Source of the DNA: Toxotes chatareus
Taxonomy: Eukaryota; Chordata; Actinopteri; Toxotidae
Direction: 5' to 3'
Length of the DNA: 64,000 nt
Assembly: GCA_016801885.1 (NCBI GenBank)
Contig: CM028899.1
Coordinates: forward strand, 20,636,501 to 20,700,500
Shown: positions 24,665 through 36,519 of the stretch, piece by piece
Layout of the letters: each line of letters begins with the position of its first letter
How positions within the stretch are numbered: the first letter of the stretch is position 1
The notes under the pieces: model-generated
The model's database searches: none
What the model was told of the DNA's origin: nothing
The model's input: only the letters and a program-made list of their open reading frames with translations
Program-made: the position numbers and the translations under genes

Positions 24665-25387
24665 CTTGGTGTGTGGAGTTAGAGAGAAGCCTTGAAGCTC
24701 CAAACAAGAAAAGGATGAAATCAGAATCACTGGAAGATGTTAACACGTTACACGTGAGGGCTTTGAGAGGCCAGTCATCTTCTTGATGTTCTGTTAACTC
24801 AGTAACTGAGGCATCAGCTCACTGATGCTGTGTTTCGACTGTAATATGTGCTGCTAACTGGCTAATGTGATTTATATATTTACATATTGAGTAAGGCCGG
24901 GAGGGATCATTTTTGTAACATCTGATTGTGACAAGAAAGAAAGAAATATCACTGCTCAGATGAAATAATATTTTTTAATAAAGTAAAAATGTTAGTGATT
25001 TCTATTTATTTATTGATTTTAATCAAAGCTAGAATTAGACTCAGCAGACTTCTGGCTAGCCCTTCAGACTTATGGTACCTGTAGTCTTTACAGTGTCCGT
25101 TTCCTTCCTTTGGTGACTCATTTCACGTGAAATGGTGTCTTACTATTTCCTGAGTGTTGTTACTGAACATCAGTGAGATTATCCATGACATTGCCATCTC
25201 CACTGGACACAGATCACACTCACTGTAAAAAAAAAAAAAAAAAAGCTGTGTAAGAGCAGCTACAGTCTGAAGAGTCAGACCTGAAGCTTTTCTACCATTT
25301 CACATCAACTGAAAGTGATGAGGCCACTGCATCTTCAGCTTTCTTCCACCACAACTTCTCATTTTATTATGACTAATATTTATATCT

Positions 25388-25457
25388 ATATTACTATTAT
25401 TATTGTTGTTTTTATTATTAGTGCTATTATTATTATTATTATCATTATTATTATTAT
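25388..25457 (+). repeat. Imperfect (ATT)n array
   Basis: ATT units with single-base interruptions. It sits about 230 bp before the CpG island. On the minus strand it gives an asparagine-rich chance frame. Confidence 0.9.
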
Positions 25458-25689
25458 AGCTGATTACAATTAGAATCCTATTGGCCTTTTTGTCCAAATT
25501 ACCTTTGCACTAACAGTGCACTGTAGACATTGGAGGTTTGTACATGAACTGAAGGGATTTTACTACTTTCTAACAGGAAATGATGTAAGACATTCAGTGC
25601 ACGTCCGTGACCTGCAGCTTTGGCCACAGCTGCCAAAAAAAAAAAACACACTCCGACTCTAACTGTCACAAAATGAAGTGATAAACTAT

Positions 25690-26130
25690 CAGACCCACTG
25701 ACTCTGGCGCGCATATCAATCAAATCAATCATACCAAGCCTAACGCGCACTGAAGCACACGTGAAGCCACATCCGTGCGTGTATGTACGTGCGCTCTCGA
25801 GCCTGTGCGCCTTTAAATGGCGTGTGCTGGGGCTGAGTAGAGGGCGGACCCGAGTGGCGCGCGTGTGCGCGTTTGTGTCTGTGCGTGCGCCTCTTTGCTT
25901 GCATCCGCTGCAAGTCGCACCGAGCTAACAGCGGCTTTTGTGCGTATGATGCACCGTGGTCGACGCACCTGTGCGAACAATAAACCTAACCCCGTACCGC
26001 CTGGTCCCCCCCCCCGCACCCACACCAACCCCCCACGGCCGCTCCGCACCAGCGCCGTCAGAAGAGGAAACACCGAATCCTGGATTTAAAAAAAAAAAAC
26101 AAAACTACGGCTCTGTGGAGTTTACAGCCG
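25690..26130. promoter_or_regulatory. CpG island, probable promoter and first exon
   Basis: Roughly 40 CpG pairs fall between about 25700 and 26065, against strong CpG scarcity elsewhere in the window. The block contains a GC box (GGGCGG near 25845) and GCGCGC/GTGCGC words, and no clear TATA box. Vertebrate CpG islands of this density usually mark a transcription start. No protein family is recognisable in it, so the first exon may be untranslated. The most likely direction is plus, because candidate splice sites and microexons follow on that strand. A weak donor-like AAG|GTCAGT occurs at 26172. CpG density stays raised, more patchily, to about 27.6 kb. Confidence 0.65.
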
Positions 26131-27621
26131 GATTTTAGCAGTTGGATACTCTTGGTGATCTGTTTAACTAAGGTCAGTAGCGTCGTCTTTTCTCTCCAAC
26201 CTGTTCATGTTGTTTGTAGGAAAAAAAAAACCTTCAGAATTTAATGTTGGGGGGCAAAACCAGGAGCGGGTACTAGAGGAAATATGCGGCAGAAAAAGGC
26301 TCGAGTTTCTCCTCCTGGCGGGCAGGAATCTGGGAACTTGCCACTTTCGCAAGACTTTTTTTTTTGCCCAGTTTTGAGCACCGGAACGGTGAATGTGGCG
26401 AGCTGGCCCAGGTGTGAGTCTCCTTGAAGGAACAGCAGCATTTGTGGGGTTTCAGATTTCTGCCATGTTGGCCTCTAAATTCCCCCGGTGGAACAGAGTC
26501 AACGTGACAGGCGGGTATAGTATTACACACGTCCTCTCCGCTCCCCCGAGGCGATGTTTACTATATGAATTATCAATTTCATTTCATTTATTTTCTCTTT
26601 TTTTTTTAAGTGATATTTTACAAATGCGGCCACAGGGCGTTGAAACCACTCTTGTGTATCAAGTATGACGAACATCAACCCATGAAAAAAAAGAAAAAAA
26701 AGAAAAGAGGCTTAAACCGCGACCTGCCGGATTTCCTTCACCTTGTTTTTAGGCTAATGAATAATAAATAACGTGAACGCCAGGTGTCCAGTGTCCACGC
26801 ATTGTTCTCCTCTGCAGCCTCAGTGTTATAATGTCAAACAAATGCGCCCTGACATTCCGCGCACAACCCCCGGTCCGCCCCGCAAACACGACTAATGCAT
26901 CCCTTTAAATATAGATGCATGTTTTGATGTAATTCGAGCGTTCAGTATGACATGCAGTTTGATACATGACCTTCTGTGTTCACGGAGATGGACAAGCCAG
27001 CACCACCAGGCTGCACGCCTCTCGCCATGCAACAATCATCACATTCCTCCATTATCCGACCTCCTCTCTGTATTATCAACCAAAAAAGAAAATAAAAAAA
27101 AATCCAGCTGCCGTCTTCGCACACATTTCACAGATTAATTGAACGAATGTCACCTTTTTTTTCTTTCTTTTTTTGCATCATTTCAGAAAATCAGAACATT
27201 CCAGCGCTAAGGTTTAAAAGCAGGCATCTATTAACATCATCTTTTCATGTTAAAACTGGCTCGAAATATCGAAATAATTCAAACCAAACCGCGATTAAAT
27301 TTAAAAACCCGACGTTCGAATGATGATGTGTGAGGGGGAAAAAAACTTTATTATTATTCTTCTTATTTTTTTTTACTGGATGAAGCTGATAATAATGACT
27401 TGGATTATTTCGGTTCCCCGGTGGATCAAATGGCGTCCGCAGGGACAGAAAGGAGGTTTGTTGAAATGTGACTGTTCTGCTCTCGGTAAATTGCATTTCA
27501 TGCTGCACGTTGAGCTTCCAACTTTTGTCTTGTCTTCAATCTGCATCTGAGTAGCCACAGTCTGGGCCTGCTTTGCACACCAGGCTCGGATCTATTTAGT
27601 CTTTTAAATTAAATGAACACT
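26131..27621. other. CpG-rich shoulder downstream of the island
   Basis: Sequence with intermittent CpG clusters (for example 26870-26890, TTCCGCGCACAACC and GGTCCGCCCCGC) and several A- or T-runs. Frames up to about 90 codons are present on both strands, but none begins with a recognisable signal peptide or domain. It probably represents 5' flanking, untranslated or first-intron sequence. Confidence 0.4.
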
Positions 27622-27694
27622 GCCCTTTTTTTTTCTTTTTCTTTTTCTTTATTTCTTTCTTTTCTTCTTTTTTTTTTTTTTTTGTTTTTTGCAG
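27622..27694 (+). promoter_or_regulatory. Long pyrimidine tract ending in a splice acceptor
   Basis: About 70 bases of nearly pure T and C end in TTTTTTGCAG at 27694. This is a very strong 3' splice-site context. The tract could also adopt triplex-type structure because it is almost all pyrimidine. Confidence 0.5.
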
Positions 27695-27820
27695 TTTGAC
27701 ATTTATCCTCAGACGGATGCACGGGTGTCCACTTAGACAGCAAATTCTTTTATCACTGCAGGAAAATACGAGGCCTTATGCAGTGCGCCATAGAATCCAC
27801 TACCTGCCGCAAAATAAGCA
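27695..27820 (+). other. Candidate second exon, 126 nt
   Basis: It is bounded by the acceptor at 27694 and a donor-like GTAAGG at 27821. Only one frame is open through the whole interval; the other two contain stops near the start. That frame has an ATG at 27717 (context GACGGATGC) and, if not spliced, stops at TAA 27822, giving a 35-residue reading that begins MHGCPLRQQIL and ends NKQ. The product is not recognised. It could be a 5' untranslated exon, an upstream small frame or a coding start. Confidence 0.3.
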
Positions 27821-27886
27821 GTAAGGTGTCCAGGCCTCAGTCTTGTCTGTCTACGCCTTTTGAAATCTACGCCCCCCTCCCTTGCC

Positions 27887-27893
27887 TATAAAT
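27887..27893 (+). promoter_or_regulatory. TATA-box candidate
   Basis: TATAAAT lies in a GC-rich local setting (CTCCCTTGCC just upstream, CAGCTCCGGTTGG downstream). A start would be expected near 27917. It could be an alternative promoter to the CpG island. There is no independent support. Confidence 0.3.
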
Positions 27894-27924
27894 GATCAGC
27901 AGCTCCGGTTGGAACTGAGGAATC

Positions 27925-29179
27925 CATACAGGCAGGAGGATGACAATTAGATTTTTTTTTTTATAAACCGCTGCAGCGCACTTTCCGATTTGAAGAGTTA
28001 ATAGGATTAGATGATTCTTGTGCATTTATTCATTTATGCAGGGGGAATTCCTAATCAGGCTTTTTTTTTTCCCAAACCGGGATTCAAAATGGGCGTGACC
28101 CAGCCCGAGAATGCATCTCTTTTCCCTGCAAAGGGCCCAAAGGTGCGTGATCACCTGCTCTTAAACCGCTTAAACCAGTCATTCCCAACACCACAGCACC
28201 AGGAAGCACCACCTTTACATGTCATGTGTTTCCAGAAAGAAATCAGTTTGTCCCTTTGATTTTTCCAAACGATTCTAATGTTGTTTTACCCGCCTTAAAA
28301 AAAAAAAGAAAAAGGTTTTGCTGCATTGCTGAGAATTAAACTGATCAGCATAGATTAAATATGATTCTAAACGTGTGATCAATATGGACAAGTATCCATC
28401 TATGATATTGATGCAGTCGATTCGTATTTATTATGGAAAAGACATAATGTACCTCTTGTACGTGCACGAAGCAAAATATGAAACCACCATATTTAATTTT
28501 CCTGCTGCCCCCCCCCTCGTTTTGAAGGTTGGGGTGGGGGCTCCTGTGGGTAGGATGGAGGCTGTTTTGGGTAATTTGGCTGTCCTGGCTTTTTTTTTTT
28601 TTTTTTGCTTGTGGTTGGCAGCCGATTAACTGCGCTGACAAATCAGGCGCAAAAAGCCAAGGGCTCTCAAGGTAACACTAATCCCTCTGGGCGGGGAGAG
28701 TCAAATATTACGCAGGATTTTGGAGAATGCTCTTTTCTTTAATTTGGTCGTTTTTCTTTTTTTTTTTTCTGCGTTCAGACGGTGACGCTACCCCCCTCCA
28801 CCCTCCACCCCTCTTTTCCCTTATATTATTTTTCTTTCCTTTTTTTTTAAATTTTACATGTGCAATAGTGTGTGTCATTGCTGGGACACCTGTACTATAC
28901 ATTTCACGTCTAAAATATCTGCTTTACCATCTTTATAGACATCCCTTTTAAATAAGACATTAAAAATACACGTGGAATTGAAATACTAAGCAAAAAACGA
29001 TTCTTCCCCCTAAAAATGCAGAGCCATGTAAAATCTTTTGAATTTCTGCTGATGTGTCAATTAGAGAATTGTCAAAATGGGAGACGAGAAAAAAAAATCA
29101 CAAGACAAATGAAAGTCAGTGCCACCATGAGAAAGGCAGTGATGTTATATAAACTGCTGGTGGTTGTGAGGAAAAAGGC
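27925..29179. other. T-rich gene-free stretch
   Basis: Several poly-T runs (27951-27962, 28590-28606, 28757-28768) lie in otherwise ordinary sequence. A GTGCGT donor-like site follows an 80-codon frame near 28144, but no acceptor or start context supports it. Confidence 0.35.
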
Positions 29180-29525
29180 GAGGTATCTGTGGGTGTGTTC
29201 GCTGGTGGAGTGTGTGTAGTGATATGTGTGTGTACAGCTGATGGAGAGGCTTGTATCCATCCTTTGGTTGTTTGTGTGCATGTGTAATATATTTTGTGTG
29301 TCTGCAGTCATTTGCGTATGCGTGCATAGGCATCAGCATGGTGTACAGTTTTCTGATTACAATTTTGTGGTGTATATTCAAGAAATGTGAATGTGTATGC
29401 GTGATGTGTACTCTGGCATTGCTAAGGTGTGTGTATGCAGACATCGGTGTGGTGTATATGCAGATGTCTGTATGGTGCAGGCGTCGTTGTGTGCGTGTGT
29501 GTGTGTATGCAGGCGTTTGTGGGGT
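29180..29525 (+). repeat. Degenerate GT-rich tandem array
   Basis: Variants of a 25-35 base unit recur, with the core GTGTATGCAG(A/G)...GTGTGGTG at about 29429, 29453 and 29503, embedded in GT-rich DNA. It generates long chance frames on both strands. It is a decayed minisatellite rather than a gene. Confidence 0.6.
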
Positions 29526-31356
29526 GCTGGGTGCTCTCTAACTGGGTGATGTAATGCCGTGAAGGGTGCTGCAGCAGAACCACAGAGCCCAGAGAAGGCG
29601 TGTCCTGCCTGCAGAGTAGCTGGATAACAACACGGTGCCCACGCTCCACATGCAGCCAAACCAACGCCAAAATAACACCTCCCCACCCACAAACACACAC
29701 CCTCCGTCCCTCACTCTCACTCATCTTCCCATTTTGCATGTTACCTGCCTTTTATTAGTCTGTTTTCATTCCTGTCTGTGTAAAAGGAGCAGTCTAAGCA
29801 GCAGAGGCTGTGCACAGAAGACGGTGGACTGGATTTACACATAGCAGTAATAAATCCACAAACAAACCAATGGATAATATCCTCTGTTTGAATTTTACTT
29901 GAGGATTCATTTAAATCAGCTGGCTGATTATTAATTGAAAAAAATCACTGTCTGTGGTTGTTGCTGTCCCTCTGCTGATTAATGTCGTCATGGCTTTTAA
30001 ACATTTAGGGGCTTGGGAGTTTAAGTGAGGGTGGTGAAAAGGTGGGGGACAACCTATGTGAATATAAGTGTAAATAAGAAGTGTTAAAATATTGTAACCT
30101 TAAAAAGACCAAAGATAATAAACTAAAGATGTTTTAATCCATTGAGATACCAGCTGCTGACACCACCCTACCACTGATGACACTTGCATTTTGCTTGGTC
30201 CATTTTATCTTTTTGATCTTCATTCTTTTTTTGCAGCTCTGTCTAAATAGTTGTGCTTTTTCATGTATTTCAGTGGCTGATTTTATTTAACTCGCTGTTC
30301 TCTGAGACTCTCATAAACCCTCAGATATGATATCAGTTCTCTGGGTCTGTGAGGCCGTAGTAGGCGTTTGGTGCAAATGAATTTATTTTTATGATTTGTT
30401 TGTATCTGTGTGATGATAAACCTTTTTATACATTAAGTTATTTATCCACAGTCTCAATAGCTTTTCATATGATTTGATCACGGTGCAAATACAATGTATT
30501 GATGAAGTGATAGAAAATTCCACACAGTGAACCGTGACAGAGAGTGTCATTCATATCACAGATCTCCAGGTTGTTTTAGTCGATGAGATGAGGCCAAACA
30601 GATGGACACCAGCCTGAAATGGTCGGTCAGTGCTGTTCAGTGTACCCAGAGACGTTTGTGGCTGACTTGAAGTGTGTGTTGTGCAACGTGATGAAGAGAG
30701 GAGAGGACGAGCAGCGTGGGGTAGGGGTGTTTCATGAGATGCATGAGTGGGAGTGGATGAGGTGGAACATCCCTCCTTCTGTCTCTGTCGCTCCCTCTCC
30801 CTCCTGTTTTCGCTCGTCTTTCCTCCCGCTGTCTCTCCTCCTCTCCTCCACTGTCAGGTTCCACGTCCCGGTCAAATCATTTCCGAGTGTTCTGCTGCAG
30901 CAGAGCGGAGACCTCTGTGAATCTGTTGTTAGATGTGAGGCAGCAGTGTCAGAGTCTGTGCTGATTTTTTTTTTTTTTTTTTTTAAGGCCTCATATGGAG
31001 GACATTTTGTCACTGCATCTGGACGGCGTTACTGTGTGTGTGTGTGTTTTTTGTTTTTTTTTCTGTGACGAGTGTGTGATCAGGGCACCTGCTGTAAAAT
31101 TACTGGCAAGTGGCATCCATTTAAACACAAGGGGCCTACCGGTGGGCTGCTTTTATTTGCATTTACACACACAGACACACACACACACACATGCTTTCCA
31201 TCTCAGTCCGCGTGGTTGTTAATAGGATCCAGAGTGTTGCTGCCTTTTGTCAGTGTTTGTATGTGGACTCATCCCTGTGGGGTTTGTCAAAGGAGCCTTT
31301 CACAGAGAACAATGATTCATGCCGTTTAGCCTTTTAACCCCTGATGCTCAAGAAAA

Positions 31357-31395
<39 letters not shown>

Positions 31396-33479
31396 ACACT
31401 TACACACACACTTACACGTATTGAAGCAAACTGAAAGTGATGCCAGAACAAGTCTGCATTTTTAAACATTAGTGTACAGTATTTAGATGCGTAAATGTGA
31501 ATGCATGAATGCAGAATATAGGTGTATGATCCATCTCTGATTAGCTGTCACCAATCAGCAGATAATACAGTGAATACAGAAAATAAAGTGACTGCTTAAA
31601 AAAAAAAATACTAATGCAGCAGAGAAATACAGCAGAAAGTCAGAAATGATCAAAAAAGCAAAACTACTTTTAAAGGAACAGTTGTATTTTTAGGGAGGAC
31701 AGTCTGCTCAGCTTTAGTTCAGCTTAAGGCCTGTTATATTATTTTGGACAGACGCTGAAGAATACAGATTTTTTTTTTCATTTCTAACAATGACTATTTT
31801 CACACTCAAAAAAGTAAAACAAAATATAAAAACTATTAACTAATTAATTATTTTCAGATGACAACAGAATAAAATTTTTAATGTTTGGAAATTTAAAATT
31901 TTTGTCAGGTCAGGGGAGTGTAAAAAAAAAAAAATATAAATGCTGCTACTGGTCAGTATTTAATTAAATGACAGTAAATGAATCAAATATAACCAAGGAT
32001 TGCTTCAGAGTGCCAATGAATTGTAATGAACATAATAATCATATCCTAATATAATATACAAAGAGCAGGATGGCACTGATTGGATAATCTCTCTCCTTTT
32101 AATAGGAGCTTGATAAGCAGCTCCATATGTATAGATCCAGCCCTGAGGCACAGGGAAGGAGGCTCTGCTGAGGTTTGATAACAGCTCAGAATAAAGAAAA
32201 AGAAATCTCATGGCTGAAAATATTTTTTTGGTGGATCAAATACATTTCTAATAGGTGAATCTCAACTGCTTGGAAATAATTAGAGGTAACTGCTACACAC
32301 TGTAGTCTAAAAAAAGGAGGTTCACATTCCTTTTGTATGATTTTTTTTTTTTTTTTGTTGAAAATTTACAATTAATGGATTATAGCAGAAACAGCCACAC
32401 AGACAACCACTTCTAAAATCAACTTTCTGCTGACTAATCAGTGACCACATAATTTTTCCCCTCTCATCTCAGTAGGGCTAAATGACATAACGAAAAAATA
32501 ATATCAAGCTATTTTTTATTCATATTTACCTTCATATTTTAAACAGCCATCAGGCCTCCCTGACAGCTGCTTATCTACAGTCTGGGTTGTGGTATCTGAA
32601 AGATCCAGGCTGAAATGTGTTTTTAAATAAATTCACATCGCTTTCTTTCCTACCTCACATTTGCGAGGCACAGCGGATTCTGTGAGATCATATGTACAAT
32701 CATCACAGGACAGAAACACCATCAGACTTTCTGTGAACGTATCATTTTGATGATGTGTGGCAGTCCCACTTCTACAGTATGGAAACAGGACAATGCCAAA
32801 ATGCTTCACTTCATTGCATCTAATCATCTACTCACCCACAGCACACCCAGAGTAATGACATTAAACTGAATTAAATATTGATGAGACAGAGTATGTTGCA
32901 CCCTTTTCTGTTGACGTTGCTGAAGAGCTCTGCAGTAACAGTAAAACTGTTTATGACTTGAACTTGTGTGAAAATTGTCACTACAGCTATCAGCTGTCTA
33001 AAAAAACATTGTATGGTCCAATCACTCTCAAACATGAATGCTATTCACAGTGGCATTCAATGACCAGCAGTTTCTCCTTACTTACTAATGGCCCTTTTCC
33101 ATACAGCTGGGATATCCATGCTGAGCTGTGCTGGGAACAGGTGCACTTAGTTTTCGATACAACAGGATGACATGTAAAAAGCATTTTTACCTGGTGTGGA
33201 GGTTCACTCAGCTTTGAGAGATGACACGTTTCAGGTTGGCCCCTTTTGACTCAGCTACTATGCAGGAATACAGTGTTGCAAGTCAGCACGGTTATGCCTG
33301 TTTGTAAGGACACATACAAACTGCATTTGAGCATGCCTCAGCACAGCTTAAATGGGCAGTAGGCCTTGGCCTTGGGAAAGTGAACTACCACCTTTTTGTT
33401 GCGGTGGACCCCTGCCCTGTGTCCTAAAGGTAGCATGAGATTACAGATGATCTTTGTGTCATTGTTAGTCCATGGGCTA
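29526..33479. other. Gene-free stretch with simple repeats
   Basis: It holds poly-T at 30966-30984, CA runs at 31159-31189 and 31359-31393, and poly-T at 32341-32356. A pyrimidine-rich tract ends in CCACTGTCAG at 30858, but no donor completes an exon. Sequence at 33090-33230 is faintly reminiscent of a fish MITE. Confidence 0.4.
31359..31393 (+). repeat. (CA)n microsatellite
   Basis: About 17 uninterrupted units followed by CTTACA-type interruptions. Confidence 0.95.
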
Positions 33480-35460
33480 AGATCATCTTAGCATAAAGAC
33501 ATTTTATCTATCTACTTGACAGCAATTTAAATTCTAAGATTTTATTACTTATAAACACTTTAAAGTTAGAGTAGGTTAATTCTCATAATTATCATATTTA
33601 ACGTTATTAATCAGATTACTGTATGTGAAACAGTATTGTGTAAAATTTCATGATACTTAAGTATCATTGAATTGCTAATTCATAAATTAGCTGTCATTAT
33701 AATTATTTACATTTTTGTCTCAATATGTTTCTTGTATGAATCTGATTTTACTTATTTTAAAACTTTAAAGTGAATTATCACATCACTCATGAATTTAGTG
33801 CATTGTTTTAACTGATCATTGAATGTTCTGATTGAATAGCAATGTCTTGATACATGTTACATATAATGAAGTCATGTCATGTTCTCTTGTAACAAGTAAA
33901 ATTTTAATTAATTGTTATAATACAAGTGTCTTACTATGATGTAGTAACTCTAATGTATTTTGAAATTAAGTCTGAATTGATATCAAAAAGTACATTCTTA
34001 TTACAATATAACACTATATGTATGTAAGCTCAATATCAAGGTATTCTCAAATATGTATTGTTCTGGTAAATTTTAGCTATTTACTTTTGCATAGAGTTAG
34101 CAGTAATAGCTAATGTAATCATTCATTAATGTATTATGTTTGCATTTACTTAAGATATTCATAATGTATCACAAAACTTTGTCTTGCAATCATCTAGATT
34201 ATCATCTTATAGACAAGACATAGATATCTAATGCTTAAAACGTTAATTTGATTCATGATTTTATTAGAATGCTTTTGTTTAAAGTTATGCATGTAAACTG
34301 ATTTGAATAATGTATTGATTGATTCATGTATGCATGTTTACATGTATTGTGAGTAATATGTTATAATATTGATAACACTTATAATTTTAGACTTTTAGTG
34401 CATTAGCATGTTAAGATATTTTATATACTTAATTCATATCAACTGTTTCATTAACTAAATCTTATATATTTACATTTCTAATTTAAGTTTATAGATCTGA
34501 TCTATTTTTGATAGTCTGTAAGAAGTTTCAATGTATTTATGATCTTAGATACACATTTAACTTATGAGAAACTATGTTGATGATATAATTGAAACATAAT
34601 CTGTACACTGTATCTTCATTATTAGCTTATGTACAAATTTATAATAGAATATGTTATTATCTATGATAATAATCACTTTACATAACTCGTCTGTACTATT
34701 AGTCAAATGATCATCATGTTATGAAATTTACAGCTTTATTTAGTGTTAGAATATCATTAATAATTGATTTGTATTTCAAAATTGGATTATTATACATATT
34801 TAATGACTTTAATCTAAAATCATGAATGTATATTGGTTACTCTCTAAGATTCATGGTTTCATTGATTCATAGCTATTGATAATTATTTATCATTTTTATT
34901 TAGTTATACTGAATTAATCATCTATACTTGACCTTCATCAGTAATGCTTATCTAGCATTTACTTAATGATTCATAGTCATAGTCTGTTGTATACTATTCA
35001 ATGTTGCTGCTTAGTTCATCATCTAATTGAATACTATTATGTTAGAATAGTAACTACTCTTTTTACTGATCAATTGTAAATCATTATAAGATTAACATTT
35101 ATACAATTTGTTACATTGTATAATTATAAAGCAGCTGTATATGTAAATACTGATGTCATAAGTTACATTCAGTATACTGATGTATAAGTGATGATTATGA
35201 CTCTTATTATCATTCTATATGAACTTAAAATGTGACTTCTTATAAATCCTATATCGATTTTATTCCAATCTCTCATTATATTGCTATCTTTATCTGTAAA
35301 GTTTTCTATATCTATAATCTTTATCTATGTTCGTAATTATATGTAATATCCTTATCTCAATTTTCTTTTTTATGTTCTCTTTAATGTTCTACTGTGCATG
35401 CATTTGCAAGTGCATCTGTTCAATATTGTCATACTATTGCATATCTTACATGTCATATCG
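33480..35460. other. 2-kb AT-rich tract nearly free of GG and CC
   Basis: Over about 1.98 kb, G+C is roughly a quarter by eye. There are only about six GG and four CC pairs, no GGG or CCC, about five CpG and no homopolymer longer than six. GC dinucleotides are by contrast not rare, so the scarcity of GG/CC is not simply low G+C. There is no tandem period, terminal repeat, long open frame or splice-flanked exon. The edges are sharp: normal sequence ends near GGGCTAAGATC (33474) and resumes near TCGCGAATTC (35458). The nature of the tract is unknown. Confidence 0.7.
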
Positions 35461-35775
35461 CGAATTCAGATGACAGCATGATATGTCTATGACGTCACTT
35501 GATCGTTCACTTAAAGATCTTTCACATTTGGAGAGCTGCATTAATCCAGTATGGAAAAAAGCACAGCTGTTTTCCTCTGTGTACTGGTGTCCAGTGTGAA
35601 TTCATTTGTCATGTTACCTTATAGGAATGTTAAAGATCAATGTCATGGCCTTGTAGACTTGGCTTTTTATCTCTCTAGTCTAAGGATTTTTTCTGATATT
35701 ATACCTGGTGTCAGGGGCTCTGAGGCACTTTGAATTTGTGGGGCTTGCATGGCTCTCAGTGATTGTTATTATCCC

Positions 35776-35808
<33 letters not shown>

Positions 35809-35829
35809 TTGAAAGAGGCTGAGCCTGTA
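35461..35829. other. Flank of the AT-rich tract, with (GT)n
   Basis: Normal-composition sequence containing ATG-started but unsupported frames and an (AT)n(GT)n run at 35776-35808. Confidence 0.45.
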
Positions 35830-36290
35830 AAATCAGAGAGCTAATCTAAGCACGGTTAGTCAGTGAGGCGCAGGTTAATGGCATCAGTCCTGCAGGCAGT
35901 GATAAGGACGCCTATAGAGAGAATGGGGCCCTCCTGAGCCCCTTTTCTTCACCCAATCACAAGATGGCAGGTGTTTTATATCACATCCTTTTGTGCTGAG
36001 AATTTTGCCCGAGCTGTGTTTCAGTAGCTTTACAGCTGGCTGTACCCAGACCAAAATTGATGTCTATTAAAAGAAAGCCCTTTATTCATTTCCCCCATGT
36101 ATTTCCTCCCTGCAGGCCAAATAAAAGGCACTTTCACTTGCTTTATGTAGAAACTTGGATTTCCTGTGATTAGATAAATCCTGAGCACAGAACATTCTGT
36201 GATAATGCCTGTTTTGTTGTGGTAATTGGTGAACATGCAGTCAGTGCATGAAATGGATCCAGGCACCTCTGCTTTTTTTTTTCTAGAAAA
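35830..36290. other. Repeat-poor block, possible conserved non-coding DNA
   Basis: Complex sequence free of recognisable repeats, with runs such as AAAATTGATGTCTATTAAAA and GGTAATTGGTGAACATG that contain homeodomain-type TAAT/ATTA cores. It is suggestive only; conservation must be tested. Confidence 0.2.
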
Positions 36291-36519
36291 AACAAAAAAC
36301 AAAAACTGTTGTCATGTACTTAATTATTCACAATCAATAGAGATTCTTCAGGCTTTCCAGCAGCTAAGGAGTACACAATAATCTGACTCTTTATGAGATA
36401 ATCAATACCACTTAGATGAGAAAGTTACTGAACTCTTTTTTTTAATGAATTAATTCACATCAAGTCATTTGTCTTTATATATATTTGTTCAACTGTTTTT
36501 TTTCCCTCCATCTTTAAGT

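Larger units (their letters stand above)
21807..25689. other. Gene-free stretch with microsatellites
   Basis: It holds (GT)n at 22183-22220, (AATA)n at 24619-24664, poly-A at 25226-25244 and an imperfect ATT array at 25388-25457. No supported exon or transposon was found between them. Confidence 0.5.

Noticed and set aside
25300..25497. Asn-rich minus-strand frame
   Set aside because: It is a translation of the imperfect ATT array.
27320..27550. Possible signal-peptide frame near the CpG island
   Set aside because: The hydrophobic start comes from ATT/T-rich DNA. No cleavage-site pattern, domain or donor follows.
29145..29739. Overlapping long frames on both strands
   Set aside because: They come from the GT-rich degenerate array and its flank; residue content is His/Thr or Val/Cys as expected from CA/GT repeats.
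30619..31068. 149-codon plus-strand frame with good acceptor at 30858
   Set aside because: It reads through a 19-base T-run as poly-Phe, lacks a donor and resembles no family.
33090..33230. Possible palindromic fish MITE (GGCCCTTTTCCATACAGCTG)
   Set aside because: Only the first words resemble the remembered family; the opposite terminus could not be matched.
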